Position numbers and translations under genes: made by a program. The notes beneath the pieces are model-generated. The model did not search any database, was not told the DNA's origin, and worked only from the letters and a program-made list of their open reading frames with translations. Below, one piece after another: positions 19,175 through 29,092 of a DNA stretch of 64,000 bases. The first letter of the stretch is position 1; each line of letters starts with the position of its first letter. The stretch is from Rhizobium oryzihabitans (lineage in GTDB: Bacteria > Pseudomonadota > Alphaproteobacteria > Rhizobiales > Rhizobiaceae): the NCBI RefSeq assembly GCF_010669145.1, contig NZ_CP048635.1, forward strand, positions 124,001 through 188,000. The letters run 5' to 3'.

Positions 19175-19213
19175 CGATCCCTCCGGGGCAGGATTTCAAT
19201 TGATGACCCCTAA

Positions 19214-19263
19214 TATGTAATGTTATTACATTCGTCAAACGAATACGTAATGAAATAACATTA
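19214..19263. promoter_or_regulatory. two Zur-box-like palindromes upstream of troC
   Basis: TGTAATGTTATTACA (19216-19230) is a perfect palindrome. CGTAATGAAATAACATTA (19246-19263) is a second, weaker copy 30 bases away. Both match the AT-rich GTAATGTTATTAC core seen again at 19491 and 22938. Zinc-loaded Zur would repress the zinc importer from here. Confidence 0.8.
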
Positions 19264-19297
19264 ACTCTCGGAAAGGTGGACTCTACCCCACCCACGC

Positions 19298-19376
19298 CGT
19301 CACCCTCGGGCTTGCCTCGAGGGTCCATGGTCGCACCGGGCTATGGATCCTCGGATCGAGCCCGAGGATGACGGCA
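19298..19376. repeat. palindromic repeat between the divergent zinc genes
   Basis: CCGTCACCCTCGGGCTTG at the left is mirrored by CGAGCCCGAGGATGACGG at the right, with CTCGAGGGTCCATGG and CTATGGATCCTCGG in between. It is the same class as the RIME-like repeats elsewhere in the first 23 kb. It sits between the troC and yciC Zur boxes and so splits the divergent control region into two parts. Confidence 0.65.
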
Positions 19377-19490
19377 AGTGTAGCGCCAGCCTTATCGTCA
19401 ATGACGAGAGGGCACTTTTTACTCGTCCGCGCGAGCGACTACCCGACTTGACCCGCAATTTTCCGACCACATGTTGACACGATGCATGCA

Positions 19491-19508
19491 CGTAATGTTA
19501 TTACGTTA
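19491..19508. promoter_or_regulatory. Zur-box-like palindrome upstream of yciC
   Basis: CGTAATGTTATTACG (19491-19505) is a perfect palindrome and extends to TTA. It lies about 100 bases before the yciC ATG, so a leader of that order separates promoter and gene. It shares the core of the boxes at 19216, 19246 and 22938. Confidence 0.8.
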
Positions 19509-19608
19509 CATATCTGGAAACAATGGTGCAGTAAGCCACATCGTTTCCAGATCGCCTGCCGTGGCCGCTGTGAAGCCCACAATACCGTTGCTATAAAACG
19601 AGGTCCTG

Positions 19609-20814
19609 ATGTCGAAAAAACTCCCTGTCACCGTCCTCTCCGGCTTTCTCGGCGCCGGCAAAACGACGCTTCTGAACCATATACTCGCCAACCGCGATGG
19701 TCTGCGGGTCGCGCTGATCGTCAACGACATGAGCGAGATCAATATCGACGCGGCACTGGTGCGCGATGGCGGCGCCAATCTTTCCCGCACCGAGGAACTG
19801 CTTGTGGAAATGACCAATGGCTGCATCTGTTGCACGCTGCGCGATGATCTTCTGACAGAGGTGCGGGCACTCGCCGAACAGGGGCGGTTCGATTATCTCC
19901 TGATCGAATCCACTGGCATCGCCGAGCCGCTTCCGGTCGCAGCCACCTTCGATTTTCGTGACGAGAACGGCCGCAGCCTTTCCGATGTGGCGCATCTCGA
20001 CACCATGGTGACGGTGGTGGATGCCGCCAATCTTCTCAATGACTATGGCTCTTCCGATTTTCTGGCAGACCGTGGCGAGACGGCGGGCGAAGGCGACAAC
20101 CGCACCATCGTCGACCTTCTGGTGGAGCAGATCGAATTCGCCGATGTCGTCGTCTTGAACAAGATCGGCACCGCGACGCCGGATGAGCGGGACGCCGCCC
20201 GAAAGATCATCGTCGGATTGAACCCGGATGCGAAACTCATCGAGGCGGATTTCGGCAAGGTGGAGCTGAAAGAAGTGCTGGGCACCGGCCGTTTCGATTT
20301 CGCCAGAGCCGAAGAACATCCCCTGTGGTTCAAGGAACTGCACGGTTTCAAGGACCATATTCCCGAGACCGAGGAATATGGCATCCGCTCCTTCGTCTAT
20401 CGCGCCAAGAAGCCGTTCGATCCCGTGCTGTTCCAGCGCTTCATTGACCGCGCCTGGCCGGGCGTGGTGCGCGCCAAGGGGTTCTTCTGGCTGGCCACCC
20501 GGCCGGGTTATGTGGGCGAGATCAGCCAGGCGGGCGCACTGGTGCGCACCGGCAAGATGGGCCTGTGGTGGTCTGCCGTGCCCAGGGAACAATGGCCGCG
20601 CGAACAGCAGTTTCTCGACATGATGAAGCCCTATCTCGATCCGGTCTTTGGCGACCGCCGGCAGGAAATCGTCTTCATCGGCTCAGATCCGATGAGCGAA
20701 GCGCGCATCCGCGCCCAGCTTGATGCCTGCCTTATCGACACCGAGGCTTTCACGCCGGATGCGTGGCGGCACCTGCCCGATCCCTTCGCCAGCTGGGACC
20801 GGCAGGCGGCTTGA
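19609..20814 (+). CDS. yciC: CobW/COG0523-family GTPase, zinc chaperone YciC
   Basis: The 401-residue product has Walker [10 protein letters not shown] (about 12-20), the metal-binding CxCC motif in [14 protein letters not shown] (about 68-81), switch/Walker B segments [12 protein letters not shown], the NKxD-like VVVLNKIG, and a C-terminal CobW_C domain ([12 protein letters not shown] onward). These G3E GTPases allocate zinc in the cytosol when zinc is scarce. The gene is divergent from the zinc importer and preceded by its own Zur box, matching the recalled Agrobacterium yciC. Long paralogues with this C-terminal arrangement carry the zinc-chaperone role. Confidence 0.9.
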   Translation: MSKKLPVTVLSGFLGAGKTTLLNHILANRDGLRVALIVNDMSEINIDAALVRDGGANLSRTEELLVEMTNGCICCTLRDDLLTEVRALAEQGRFDYLLIESTGIAEPLPVAATFDFRDENGRSLSDVAHLDTMVTVVDAANLLNDYGSSDFLADRGETAGEGDNRTIVDLLVEQIEFADVVVLNKIGTATPDERDAARKIIVGLNPDAKLIEADFGKVELKEVLGTGRFDFARAEEHPLWFKELHGFKDHIPETEEYGIRSFVYRAKKPFDPVLFQRFIDRAWPGVVRAKGFFWLATRPGYVGEISQAGALVRTGKMGLWWSAVPREQWPREQQFLDMMKPYLDPVFGDRRQEIVFIGSDPMSEARIRAQLDACLIDTEAFTPDAWRHLPDPFASWDRQAA

Positions 20815-20849
20815 GTAAAGCTTTTTGGCTAAGGCGAAGCATCCACACG

Positions 20850-20967
20850 TCGTCACCCCGGACTAGATCCGGGGTCCAGCTCGATCAAGTCCGTGATCGC
20901 GAAAGAGTGTTTTCACGGCGCAGACGCGCCGTGGCTGGATGCCGGATCAAGTCCGGCATGACGACGA
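20850..20967. repeat. RIME-like palindromic repeat
   Basis: CGTCACCCCGGACTAGATCCGGGGT at the left and GCCGGATCAAGTCCGGCATGACG at the right are each internally palindromic, with CACGGCGCAGACGCGCCGTGG in the middle. It lies between the convergent yciC and yqaA ends. Confidence 0.75.
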
Positions 20968-20973
20968 GAGAAT

Positions 20974-21411
20974 TCAGAGAAAATTCAGCGTCACCAGCGT
21001 CAGCACGAGATAACGCCCGACCTTGGCGATGGTGACGAGCAGAAGAAAAATCGGCAGCGGCTCCTTCATGATCCCGGCGGCAACCGTCAGCGGATCGCCG
21101 ATCAGCGGCGCCCAGCTTAAAAGGAGCGACCATTTGCCGTAACGCCTGTACCAGTTCTGCGCCCTTTGCAGCGCCGCTTCACCGACGGGAAACCAGCGTC
21201 TGCGCCGAAAGCGCTCGATGCCTCGGCCGAGCAGCCAGTTGGCGAAGGAGCCGGCGACATTGCCGGCGCTGGCCACAACAACCAGCAGCCAGACGGGCTG
21301 GGCTTTCAAAAGGATGAGGCCGGCAAGTGCGGCCTCCGACTGCATGGGCAGGATGGTCGCCGCGACAAAGGCCGTCAGAAACAAGCCCGCATATACCGCC
21401 AGATCGGCCAT
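20974..21411 (-). CDS. YqaA-type small DedA-like inner-membrane protein
   Basis: The 145-residue protein has several hydrophobic helices and the SNARE-associated (VTT) family core FLTAFVAATILPMQSEAALAG plus the loop GSFANWLLGRGIERF and WAPLIGDPLTVAAG. It resembles YqaA, the short branch of the DedA superfamily, members of which are linked to lipid flipping and membrane potential. It lies downstream of, and in the same direction as, the second CobW gene, with 81 bases between it and the small gene before it. Confidence 0.78.
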   Translation of the reverse strand: MADLAVYAGLFLTAFVAATILPMQSEAALAGLILLKAQPVWLLVVVASAGNVAGSFANWLLGRGIERFRRRRWFPVGEAALQRAQNWYRRYGKWSLLLSWAPLIGDPLTVAAGIMKEPLPIFLLLVTIAKVGRYLVLTLVTLNFL

Positions 21412-21492
21412 CCCTTCCCCTTCACAATCAGCGAATCGTGCCGCCGCCGCCCAAGTGCCGGATGACGGTGGTTGCCGTCAAGCGCGGCGGTG

Positions 21493-21786
21493 TTACTCAC
21501 GGCCGGCTTCAGGCGGTTCGGCGGCAATGGCGCTGACAATATCGTCAAACGCGACATCCAGAAGTGCCTTGTGAACAGACCATTGCCGGCTTTCGCCGGA
21601 TGTGGACAGAACGAGGATCACGGTTTCCATGGGCGGGCAATCCGGCAGCGCGCAGGAAAGCTCGCTGACGGAAACGGTGTCATCCGCTGAGAGGCAAAGC
21701 AGCTCCCGCGTCCATTGCTTCAGAAGGCGGGCCTGCGAAACGATGGCAGAGCCGCTGCGCGCCAGCGGATTTGTTCTCGCCGTCAT
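21493..21786 (-). CDS. small conserved protein coupled to a CobW GTPase
   Basis: The 97-residue protein starts on the last four bases of the CobW gene (ATGA overlap), so it is translationally coupled. It contains an Arg/Lys-rich N-terminal helix and the segment VSELSCALPDCPPMETVILV with two closely spaced cysteines. I recall similar small proteins beside CobW genes in rhizobia, often mislabelled as nitrate reductase, but I cannot name a function. The cysteine pair and context suggest a metal-related role, which is inference. Confidence 0.6.
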   Translation of the reverse strand: MTARTNPLARSGSAIVSQARLLKQWTRELLCLSADDTVSVSELSCALPDCPPMETVILVLSTSGESRQWSVHKALLDVAFDDIVSAIAAEPPEAGRE

Positions 21787-22889
21787 CGATAAACCTTTCG
21801 CCCCGCCTGTGAGGCCAATGTGTCAAAAAGATCGCGGATCGGCCGCTGCGGCATATCCCTGCCGATGAGGACGACTCGCGTCGCGTGGTTGCCGTCGGGC
21901 CAGCGCTCCAGCCGACTCAGCGGATAAAGCCGGTGTTGCACGGCATGGGCGACCACCGGACGCTCCGGATCATCCGTCGCGCCGAAAATTCCCTTGAGCC
22001 GCAGCAGACCGGAATGCACATTGCTGGTGACGAGTTCGAGAAAGGTAACAATCGCCTGCGGGTCGAACGCCCCGTCAAATGTCAGATCGAAAGCCTCGAT
22101 ACCCGCACCATGTCGGTTGATATCATGGTCATGGCCGGCATGCAGGTTCAGCCTGTCGACCGCCAGCCATCCCGGCACATCCTCCGGCTTGCCGCGCAAC
22201 GAATAATTCGCCTCCGCAAACAGCGACAGAAGATCGAAATCGCCTGCGTTGCGGTCATGCAGGGCGGCGGCGGGATTGAGATCGGAGAGGCTTTCGCGGC
22301 TCATCGCGGTTGCATCGGCGAGATCGGTTTTGGTCAGAACGATGTGGTCGGCAAAGGCGAGCTGTTTCCAGCCCTCGATGAAACTGTCGAGCATTACCCG
22401 ACCCGAGGTGACATCGAAGGCCGTGACGACGCCTGAGAGATGAAAGTGCCGGGCGACGATATGGTCCCGCAGGCCGATAGCCGCTGTGCCGCCGGGGATC
22501 AGGCTGTTGATGATCGGCGCGGGATCGGCAAGGCCCGTGGTCTCGATGACAACCCGCGATATTTCCGACGTCATCCCCTCCAGAAAGGCCTGATGCAACT
22601 CGTAAAGGGAGGTTCGGATATCGCTGATGGCCGTGCAGCAGATACAGCCTGTCGTAGTTCTGAAATAACGTTCCGAACCCGTTCGGACCAGACCGTGATC
22701 GATGGGCACCGAACCAAACTCGTTGACGATGACGGCGGCATCGCGCATCGCCGGATCGGCCAGAAGTTCGTTCAGAAGCGTGGTCTTGCCCGCACCCAGA
22801 AAGCCGGTGAGCAGGGTGACCGGTACGGTGCGGGAGGATGGCGCGACAGCCGAATCGTCTTTTGGTGCAATTGCCTTCTTTCGCTTCAT
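21783..22889 (-). CDS. second CobW/COG0523-family GTPase, Zur-box controlled
   Basis: The product is 368 residues if started at 22889, giving MKRKKAIAPKDDS then [17 protein letters not shown] (Walker A). It has the CxCC metal site in TTGCICCTAISDIR, a switch segment VVIETTGLADPAPI, a base-specificity stretch HIVLTKTDLADA, and a short His motif LNLHAGHDHDIN. The longer open frame starts inside the Zur-box palindrome at 22938-22956, so that start is rejected. It belongs to a different subgroup from the yciC product. Its Zur box implies expression under zinc starvation. Confidence 0.87.
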   Translation of the reverse strand: MKRKKAIAPKDDSAVAPSSRTVPVTLLTGFLGAGKTTLLNELLADPAMRDAAVIVNEFGSVPIDHGLVRTGSERYFRTTTGCICCTAISDIRTSLYELHQAFLEGMTSEISRVVIETTGLADPAPIINSLIPGGTAAIGLRDHIVARHFHLSGVVTAFDVTSGRVMLDSFIEGWKQLAFADHIVLTKTDLADATAMSRESLSDLNPAAALHDRNAGDFDLLSLFAEANYSLRGKPEDVPGWLAVDRLNLHAGHDHDINRHGAGIEAFDLTFDGAFDPQAIVTFLELVTSNVHSGLLRLKGIFGATDDPERPVVAHAVQHRLYPLSRLERWPDGNHATRVVLIGRDMPQRPIRDLFDTLASQAGRKVYR

Positions 22890-22937
22890 TCCGAACACTG
22901 CCGCACCTTTATGATTATAGGACTTGCGGCACTTTAA

Positions 22938-22956
22938 TACGTAATGTAATAACATA
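22938..22956. promoter_or_regulatory. Zur-box-like palindrome upstream of the second CobW gene
   Basis: TACGTAATGTAATAACATA matches the cores at 19216 and 19491. It lies about 50 bases upstream of the proposed ATG at 22889 on the minus strand. Confidence 0.75.
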
Positions 22957-23019
22957 TCAATATCCCGTGCATTTTAACTCGCCACCATGCCGGTGCTTGT
23001 GCGCCCCCTCACCCTCCAC

Positions 23020-23052
23020 CCTCATTCCTGTGCCTGTCACAGGAATGAGGGG
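23020..23052. repeat. short palindromic repeat, RIME-like half-element
   Basis: CCTCATTCCTGTGCCTGTCACAGGAATGAGG is a near-perfect hairpin of the same class as 2834-2860 and the left arm of 7823-7940. It lies in the gap between the CobW and ugp genes. Apart from this and the TTTCGTT region, nothing else was recognised in 22960-23345. Confidence 0.65.
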
Positions 23053-23159
23053 ACGCTGGCGCTTCAAAAAAGCCACCAACGTCGCAGCTGACGAACCTCT
23101 CCCGACGCCTTGCTGCTCACCCTCGACCGCCAGCACACGAAAAAACCAAAGCGCCGACG

Positions 23160-23345
23160 AAATGGAATAATAAAACCGTTTCGTTCACTTTCGTTTTAAT
23201 CGTTCCACGTTCTATTGCATTTTCGTTAGAGTTCGCTTTAAATCACATCGCTAATACAGAAAGGGTCGCCCGTAGCCATATCGTGGAGGATAGGCTGCAA
23301 TAAGGGGCTGTATCTTTTACTGTTTTCATAACGGGAGGAATCGCC
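23160..23345 (+). promoter_or_regulatory. ugp promoter region with repeated TTTCGTT motifs
   Basis: TTTCGTT occurs at about 23179, 23189 and 23220, with related ATCGTTCC at 23200 and GTTCGCTTT at 23231. Clustered TTTCG/TTCG repeats are typical binding signals of DeoR/GlpR-type regulators, which fits control of a glycerol-3-phosphate importer by a GlpR-like repressor. A clear Pho box was not found. GGAGGA precedes the unusual TTG start of ugpB at 23346. Confidence 0.45.
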
Positions 23346-24650
23346 TTGAAAAAACTCAGCTACCGCCTCGCTGCGGCATCCGCGCTTTCGTTTTTTGTCA
23401 CATCGAATGCTTTCGCTGCGACGGAAATCCAGTGGTGGCACGCCATGACCGGCGCCAATAACGAGGTCGTGGACGCGCTTGCGAAAGAGTTCAACGACAG
23501 CCAGAAAGACTACAAGATCACGCCCGTCTTCAAGGGCACCTATCCGGAAACGCTGAATGCCGGCATTGCCGCATTCCGCGCCAAGCAGCCGCCTGCGATC
23601 ATTCAGGTCTTCGATGCCGGTTCCGGCGTGATGATGGGCGCTGCCGGCGCCATCAAGCCGGTGGCGGAGGTGCTGAAGGAAGGTGGCTACACCTTCAACA
23701 AGGAAGAATATCTGGCCGGCATCGTGGCCTATTATTCCAAGCCTGACGGCACCATGCTGTCCTTCCCTTACAATTCGTCTTCGCCGATCCTCTATTACAA
23801 CAAGGATGTCTTCCAGAAGGCTGGCCTTGATGCCGCCAATCCGCCGAAGACCTGGCCGGAAGTTTTCGAAGCTGCCAAAAAGATCAAGACCAGCGGTGCG
23901 GCCCAATGCGGTTTCACCTCCACATGGCTCACCTGGATCCAGACCGAGAACTTTGCCGCCTGGAACAACGTCTCCTATGGCAGCAATGAAAACGGCCTTG
24001 GCGGCAACGATGTGAAGCTTGCGGTCAATGCACCGCTCTTCGTCGAGCACTTCCAGGCCATCGCCGACCTCGCGAAGGACGGAACCTTCCGTTATGGCGG
24101 CCGCACCTCGGAAGCCAAGCAGCTGTTCATGTCCGGCGAATGCGGCATCCTGACCGAATCTTCCGGCGGCCTTGGCGATATCATCAAGACCGGCATGAAT
24201 TACGGTATCGGCCAGCTTCCCTATTACGAGGGCCATGGTCCGCAAAACACCATTCCCGGCGGCGCCAGCCTCTGGGTCTTCGGCGGCAAGAGCGAAGCCG
24301 AATATAAGGGTGTGGCCGAATTCTTCCATTTCCTTTCCCAGACCAAGATCCAGTCTCGTCTGCATCAGGTCTCCGGCTATATGCCGGTGACGATCGCGGC
24401 CTATGAGGAAACCAAGAAATCCGGCTTCTATGAAAAGAACCCCGGCCGCGAAACACCGCTTCTGCAGATGATGGGCAAGCCGCCGACAGAAAACTCCAAG
24501 GGCGTGCGCCTCGTGAACCTGCCGCAGGTGCGCGACATCATGAACGAAGAGTTCGAGGCGATGCTGGCCGGCAAGCAGGACGCAAAATCCGCACTCGACA
24601 AGATTGTCACGCGCGGTGATGCGGCCATCAAGCAGGCCGCCGGCAACTAA
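23346..24650 (+). CDS. ugpB: glycerol-3-phosphate-binding periplasmic protein
   Basis: The 434-residue protein has a signal peptide ([18 protein letters not shown], cleavage after AFA). It shows the UgpB hallmarks [14 protein letters not shown] near the mature N-terminus, [34 protein letters not shown] and [14 protein letters not shown]. It binds sn-glycerol 3-phosphate and its diesters in the periplasm. The start is TTG, backed by GGGAGGA ten bases upstream. It is the first gene of ugpBAEC. A GC-rich hairpin after its stop probably keeps ugpB mRNA more abundant than the permease part. Confidence 0.92.
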   Translation: MKKLSYRLAAASALSFFVTSNAFAATEIQWWHAMTGANNEVVDALAKEFNDSQKDYKITPVFKGTYPETLNAGIAAFRAKQPPAIIQVFDAGSGVMMGAAGAIKPVAEVLKEGGYTFNKEEYLAGIVAYYSKPDGTMLSFPYNSSSPILYYNKDVFQKAGLDAANPPKTWPEVFEAAKKIKTSGAAQCGFTSTWLTWIQTENFAAWNNVSYGSNENGLGGNDVKLAVNAPLFVEHFQAIADLAKDGTFRYGGRTSEAKQLFMSGECGILTESSGGLGDIIKTGMNYGIGQLPYYEGHGPQNTIPGGASLWVFGGKSEAEYKGVAEFFHFLSQTKIQSRLHQVSGYMPVTIAAYEETKKSGFYEKNPGRETPLLQMMGKPPTENSKGVRLVNLPQVRDIMNEEFEAMLAGKQDAKSALDKIVTRGDAAIKQAAGN

Positions 24651-24664
24651 CCGATCCCCTGCCC

Positions 24665-24691
24665 CGCCCGCATCCTTATCGGGTGCGGGCG
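24665..24691 (+). terminator. intercistronic hairpin between ugpB and ugpA
   Basis: CGCCCGCATCC (24665-24675) pairs with GGGTGCGGGCG (24681-24691) around the loop TTATC, with one G-T pair. No T-run follows. It probably stabilises the ugpB message or partly terminates transcription. Confidence 0.65.
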
Positions 24692-24718
24692 GCATTCCCA
24701 TCTCATCAGGAGATCGCC

Positions 24719-25600
24719 GTGCAAAGCGTCGTATTCCCCAACAAGATCCTGCCTTATCTGCTGGTCGCGCCGCAGATCATCCTGACGGTGATCTTTTTCT
24801 TCTGGCCCGCCAGCCAGGCGCTCTACCAGTCGACCATGCGCGAGGACGCCTTCGGGCTGAACAGCAATTTCGTCGGGCTCGCCAATTTTTCCGCCGTGCT
24901 TTCGGACGAAAGCTATCTGAACGCGCTGCACGTCACGGTCATCTTCAGCATTCTGACGGCACTCGTCTCGATGGGCCTCGCCCTGCTTCTCGCCACGGCG
25001 GCGGACCGCGTCGTGCGCGGCAAGGGTTTTTACCGCACCATGATGATCATGCCCTATGCGGTGGCGCCCGCCGTGGCGGGCATGCTGTGGCTCTTCATGT
25101 TCAATCCGGCCATGGGAACCTTCTCCTATATCCTGCGCCGCAACGGCATCATGTGGGACCCTTTGCTGAACGGCAATCAGGCCATGCTGCTCGTCGTCGC
25201 GGCGGCTGCCTGGAAACAGATCAGCTACAATTTCCTGTTCTTTGTCGCAGGCTTGCAGGCAATTCCGAAATCATTGCTGGAGGCAGCCTCCATTGACGGT
25301 GCGCGCGGTGCGCGACGCTTCTGGACCATCGTTTTCCCGCTGCTTGCGCCGACCACCTTCTTCCTTCTGGTCGTCAACACAGTCTATGCCTTCTTCGATA
25401 CCTTCGGCATCATCCATGCCGTCACCGGCGGTGGACCGGCCAAGGCGACGGAAACGCTGGTCTACAAGGTCTATAATGATGGCTTCGTGAACCTCAACCT
25501 CGGCTCTTCCGCCGCGCAATCCGTCATCCTGATGGTGATCGTCATTGCGCTGACCGCCTTCCAGTTCCGCTTCGTCGAGAAGCGCGTGCATTACGGCTGA
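24719..25600 (+). CDS. ugpA: glycerol-3-phosphate ABC transporter permease UgpA
   Basis: The 293-residue membrane protein begins with the UgpA-like [20 protein letters not shown] and carries the EAA loop [20 protein letters not shown]. The start is taken as GTG at 24719 because AGGAG lies 8 bases upstream and the protein then aligns with UgpA length; the longer frame adds 12 residues inside the hairpin region. It forms the channel with UgpE. The next gene starts 10 bases after its stop. Confidence 0.9.
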   Translation: MQSVVFPNKILPYLLVAPQIILTVIFFFWPASQALYQSTMREDAFGLNSNFVGLANFSAVLSDESYLNALHVTVIFSILTALVSMGLALLLATAADRVVRGKGFYRTMMIMPYAVAPAVAGMLWLFMFNPAMGTFSYILRRNGIMWDPLLNGNQAMLLVVAAAAWKQISYNFLFFVAGLQAIPKSLLEAASIDGARGARRFWTIVFPLLAPTTFFLLVVNTVYAFFDTFGIIHAVTGGGPAKATETLVYKVYNDGFVNLNLGSSAAQSVILMVIVIALTAFQFRFVEKRVHYG

Positions 25601-25610
25601 GGATTTCCTG

Positions 25611-26458
25611 ATGATTGAAAATCGCCCGGTCGCCCGCGTGATCGCCCATCTGATGCTGGTTCTCGGCATCATCATCGTGGCCTTCCCGATCTATTACACC
25701 TTCATCGCGTCATCCATGACATCGAATGACATCATCCGCCCGCCAATGTCGCTGCTGCCCGGCGACCATCTTGGCGAAAACTATAAGGACGCCATGGTCG
25801 GCGGCGTCGAAAGAGTGGTTGGCGTCAGCCTTGAACGGCTGCTGTTCAACAGCTTCGTGGTCGCGCTCGCCATTGCCATGGGCAAGATCGTCATCTCGTT
25901 CCTGTCGGCCTTCGCCATCGTGTTTTTCCGCTTTCCATTCCGCATGGGCTTCTTCTGGATGATCTTCATCACGCTCATGCTTCCGGTAGAGGTGCGCATC
26001 CTGCCCACCTACAAGGTCATCGTCGATTTAGGCCTGATCGACACCTATGCGGGGCTGACACTGCCGCTGATGGCGTCCGCGACAGCGACGTTCCTGTTCC
26101 GGCAATTCTTCCTGACAATACCGGGAGAAATGGTCGAGGCGGCGCGTATCGACAATGCCGGCCCGTTCCGCTTCATGCGCGATATCCTGCTGCCGCTATC
26201 GAAAACCAATATCGCCGCTCTTTTCGTGATCCTGTTCATCTACGGCTGGACCCAATATCTCTGGCCGCTGCTCGTGACCAACGACGCCAAGATGAACACG
26301 ATCATCATCGGCCTCAAGCGCATGGTGGATTTCACCGACGCTTCGACGCCCTGGAATTATGTGATGGTGACGGCGATCCTCGCCATCATCCCCCGATTAT
26401 CGTTGTGGTGCTGATGCAGCGCTGGTTCGTCAAAGGTTTGGTGGAGACCGAGAAGTAA
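25611..26458 (+). pseudogene. ugpE: glycerol-3-phosphate ABC transporter permease UgpE, frame broken near the 3' end
   Basis: The frame encodes a normal UgpE up to ILAIIP, then shifts at the C5 run 26390-26394 and stops at 26414. One extra C restores [22 protein letters not shown] and the stop TAA at 26456-26458, giving 282 residues, close to the 281 of E. coli UgpE. The restored stop overlaps the ugpC start (TAATG), the normal arrangement in this operon. The EAA loop EMVEAARIDNAGPFRFMRDI is intact. The shift removes only the last 17 residues, but these normally form the conserved end of the protein. Assembly error is more likely than mutation. Confidence 0.87.
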
Positions 26459-27519
26459 TGGCAAAAATTGCGCTGAAAGACGTCCGCAAGGTTTACGGCG
26501 GCAATGTCGAGGCCATCAAGGGCGTATCGATGGAAATCGCCGATGGCGAGATGATCGTACTGGTCGGTCCCTCCGGCTGCGGAAAATCCACGCTGCTACG
26601 CATGATCGCAGGGCTGGAAGGCATATCGGGCGGTCAGATCATCATCGGCGACCGGGTCGTCAACGATCTGGAACCATCCGATCGTGACATCGCCATGGTG
26701 TTCCAGAACTATGCGCTTTATCCGCATATGACGGTGCGCCAGAACCTTGCCTACGGCCTGAAGAACAGAAACACGCCCAAGGACGAGATCGAGCGGCGCA
26801 TCACCGAGGCCGCGAAGGCGCTCGAAATCGAACAGTTCCTGGAGCGCAAGCCGCGCCAGCTTTCCGGCGGCCAGCGCCAGCGTGTGGCCATGGGCCGCGC
26901 CATCGTGCGCAAACCCGCGGCCTTCCTGTTCGATGAGCCGCTCTCCAACCTCGATGCCAAGCTGCGCGTGCAGATGCGGGTCGAAATCCGCCGTCTGCAA
27001 CGCTCGCTCGCCACCACCAGCGTCTACGTGACGCATGACCAGATGGAAGCCATGACGCTGGCCGATCGCCTCGTGGTGCTGAATGCCGGGCGCATCGAAC
27101 AGATGGGCACGCCGATCGAGCTCTATGAAAAACCGGCCACCACCTTCGTTGCCACCTTCATCGGTTCGCCATCCATGAACCTCCTGACCTATGGTGCGGC
27201 GTCAGCAAACGCTTCTTCCGGCTGGTCGGTGAATGGAACCGGCGCGCTGCCGCAAAACGTCGCCACGCTCGGCATCCGACCGGAAGACATCACGCTGGCG
27301 GATGCGGAACCGATGGACGCGGCCTTTACGGGCAACGTACAGGTGGATGCCGTGGAACTGGTGGGCGCGGAAAGCTACGTACACGGCTCCTTCGCCGACG
27401 GCACCACCATCGTCTTTCGCGTCCACGGCCGCTCGCAGCTGCGCATTGGTGAAACACTACGGATCGCCGCTCAGGCAAAGGATTTCCACCTGTTCGACGC
27501 ATCGGGCAAGCGGATCTGA
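26458..27519 (+). CDS. ugpC: glycerol-3-phosphate ABC transporter ATPase UgpC
   Basis: The 353-residue ATPase has Walker [10 protein letters not shown] (about 37-45), [14 protein letters not shown], signature [14 protein letters not shown], Walker [12 protein letters not shown], switch [11 protein letters not shown] and a TOBE domain starting near [12 protein letters not shown]. The start ATG overlaps the repaired stop of ugpE. It closes the ugpBAEC operon and is followed by a strong terminator. Confidence 0.92.
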   Translation: MAKIALKDVRKVYGGNVEAIKGVSMEIADGEMIVLVGPSGCGKSTLLRMIAGLEGISGGQIIIGDRVVNDLEPSDRDIAMVFQNYALYPHMTVRQNLAYGLKNRNTPKDEIERRITEAAKALEIEQFLERKPRQLSGGQRQRVAMGRAIVRKPAAFLFDEPLSNLDAKLRVQMRVEIRRLQRSLATTSVYVTHDQMEAMTLADRLVVLNAGRIEQMGTPIELYEKPATTFVATFIGSPSMNLLTYGAASANASSGWSVNGTGALPQNVATLGIRPEDITLADAEPMDAAFTGNVQVDAVELVGAESYVHGSFADGTTIVFRVHGRSQLRIGETLRIAAQAKDFHLFDASGKRI

Positions 27520-27530
27520 GACTGATCGCA

Positions 27531-27571
27531 CCCGGCATTACCGCCAAGCGCGGCAATGCCGGGGCCTATTT
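27531..27571 (+). terminator. terminator of ugpBAEC, possibly bidirectional
   Basis: CCCGGCATTACCGC (27531-27544) pairs with GCGGCAATGCCGGG (27550-27563) apart from an A/C mismatch. A CCTATTTTA tract follows. The leftward acyltransferase gene ends at 27571, so the same hairpin may serve both strands. Confidence 0.75.
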
Positions 27572-28203
27572 TACGCCGATGATACCGCCGCGTGAGCGGG
27601 CTGGCGTGAGGCGAGTTTCTTGCCCAATGTCTGCGCCGGCAATTCGATCAATCTGTAGCTCACATAGGCCATGGCCACCGTCAGAGCCCAGGCCAAGACG
27701 ATCGTGACGTGAACCGGATAGGGCGCCAGTTGTCGATAGGGAAGCATATATTCCACGACGGGCTGGGCGACAGGCCCCAGCAGATAGACGGAATAGCTTA
27801 TCGCACCAAGCCAGACGAAAACCGGATGCGTGATGCGGAGCCTTGTCGTGAAGAGCGCAAATAGCGCCATCCCCGCATAATAGGCGATCGTATAACGATA
27901 CCAGGTCTCGCCGAAACCCATATCCACATTATAGCTCAGAAGGCTGACGACGGGCACGGTCAAGATGATGAGGAGGGAAGTGGCATGGATGAGCCGCCGC
28001 ATAGGCGCTCCGGCCTCTTCGCTGGCACCGTGACGCCATAACAACCCCCAGAACATGACGGTCAGCCCAAGCGGAATGGCGACCGGCAATTTGATGCCCG
28101 TACCATAACGCGCAGCCCCCATGGCAAGCGCGCAGAACAGGAAGAACACCACGGCGCCGGCGGCCCCCTCCGGCTTGTGAAGAAGCCTGACATAAAACAG
28201 CAT
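27571..28203 (-). pseudogene. acyltransferase-3 family membrane protein, 5' half lost at the IS21 junction
   Basis: The 210 remaining residues are the hydrophobic C-terminal half of a PF01757 acyltransferase, with multiple helices and the typical WLGAISYSVYLLGPVAQPVV and YRLIELPAQTLGKKL near the end. Full proteins of this family are usually 350-400 residues and begin with a catalytic His region that is missing. The frame begins exactly at the IS21 left end, where an ATG happens to arise. No matching 5' half was found beyond the IS (30656 on) or next to the GNAT gene, so a deletion accompanied or followed the insertion. Confidence 0.75.
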
Positions 28204-28333
28204 GTGTCAACGGCGGAGTAAAAACCGGCCACGGGCGGAGCAAAAGTCGGCCACTATGGCGGCCGCCTGAGACCGCCGGGAGGGCGTAGCCCGAGCGGGG
28301 GTCTCAGGCGGGGCGGCGATTTTTTGAGAGGTG

Positions 28334-29092
28334 TCAGCCGGCCTTTCGGGCGCGGCTCTGGGCGAGACGATAGCTGTCGCCGTTCATCTCGAGGATGTTG
28401 ACGTGGTGGGTGATGCGATCGAGCAACGCGCCGGTCAGACGCTCGGATCCCAGGGTTTCGGTCCATTCGTCGAAAGGCAGATTGCTGGTGATCAGGGTGG
28501 CACCGCGCTCATAGCGTTGCGAGATCAGCTCGAACAGCAACTCCGCGCCGGTCTTTGATAGCGGGACGAAGCCCAGCTCGTCGATGATCAGTAGCTTGTA
28601 GGCCGCCATTTGCTTCTGGAAGCGGAGAAGACGCCGCTCATCACGCGCCTCCATCATCTCACTGACCAGGGCGGCGGCCGTGGTGAAGCCGACGGACAAG
28701 CCCTTCTGGCAGGCGGCCAGGCCGAGGCCGAGAGCAACATGCGTCTTGCCGGTTCCACTGGGACCGAGAGCAATGACGTTCTCGCGGCGCTCGATCCATT
28801 CGCAGCGGGACAGTTCCAGCACCTGCATCTTGTTGAGCTTGGGGATAGCTGTGAAGTCGAAGCTATCCAGGCTTTTGACGACCGGGAATTTGGCCGCCTT
28901 GATGCGACGTTCGACCTTGCGGCGATCCCGCTCGATCGTTTCCCGTTCGGCAAGCCGGAACAGGTAGCCGACGTGATCGACGCCCTCGGTTGCGCATAGC
29001 CGGGCCAGCTTCTGGTGCTCGCGCTGGAAGGTCGGCAGCTTCAGGGCCTTGAGATAGTGCGCGAGCAGGATCTCGGGTGCTTCGGTGTTCAT
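28334..29092 (-). CDS. istB: IS21 transposition helper ATPase IstB
   Basis: The 252-residue protein is a DnaC-like AAA+ ATPase. Walker A GPSGTGKTH and Walker B KLLIIDELGFVPL are visible, with SQRYERGATLITSNLPFDEW as the downstream sensor region. The start at 29092 (MNTEAPEILLAHYLKALKL) gives the standard IstB length and overlaps the istA stop by four bases; the open frame extends further upstream inside istA. It selects target DNA and activates IstA. Confidence 0.93.
   Translation of the reverse strand: MNTEAPEILLAHYLKALKLPTFQREHQKLARLCATEGVDHVGYLFRLAERETIERDRRKVERRIKAAKFPVVKSLDSFDFTAIPKLNKMQVLELSRCEWIERRENVIALGPSGTGKTHVALGLGLAACQKGLSVGFTTAAALVSEMMEARDERRLLRFQKQMAAYKLLIIDELGFVPLSKTGAELLFELISQRYERGATLITSNLPFDEWTETLGSERLTGALLDRITHHVNILEMNGDSYRLAQSRARKAG

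Noticed and set aside
23238..24701. 487-codon leftward frame across ugpB
   Set aside because: It is antisense to ugpB, which has a clear signal peptide, SD and family motifs; the leftward product has no recognisable domain and is a GC-bias shadow.
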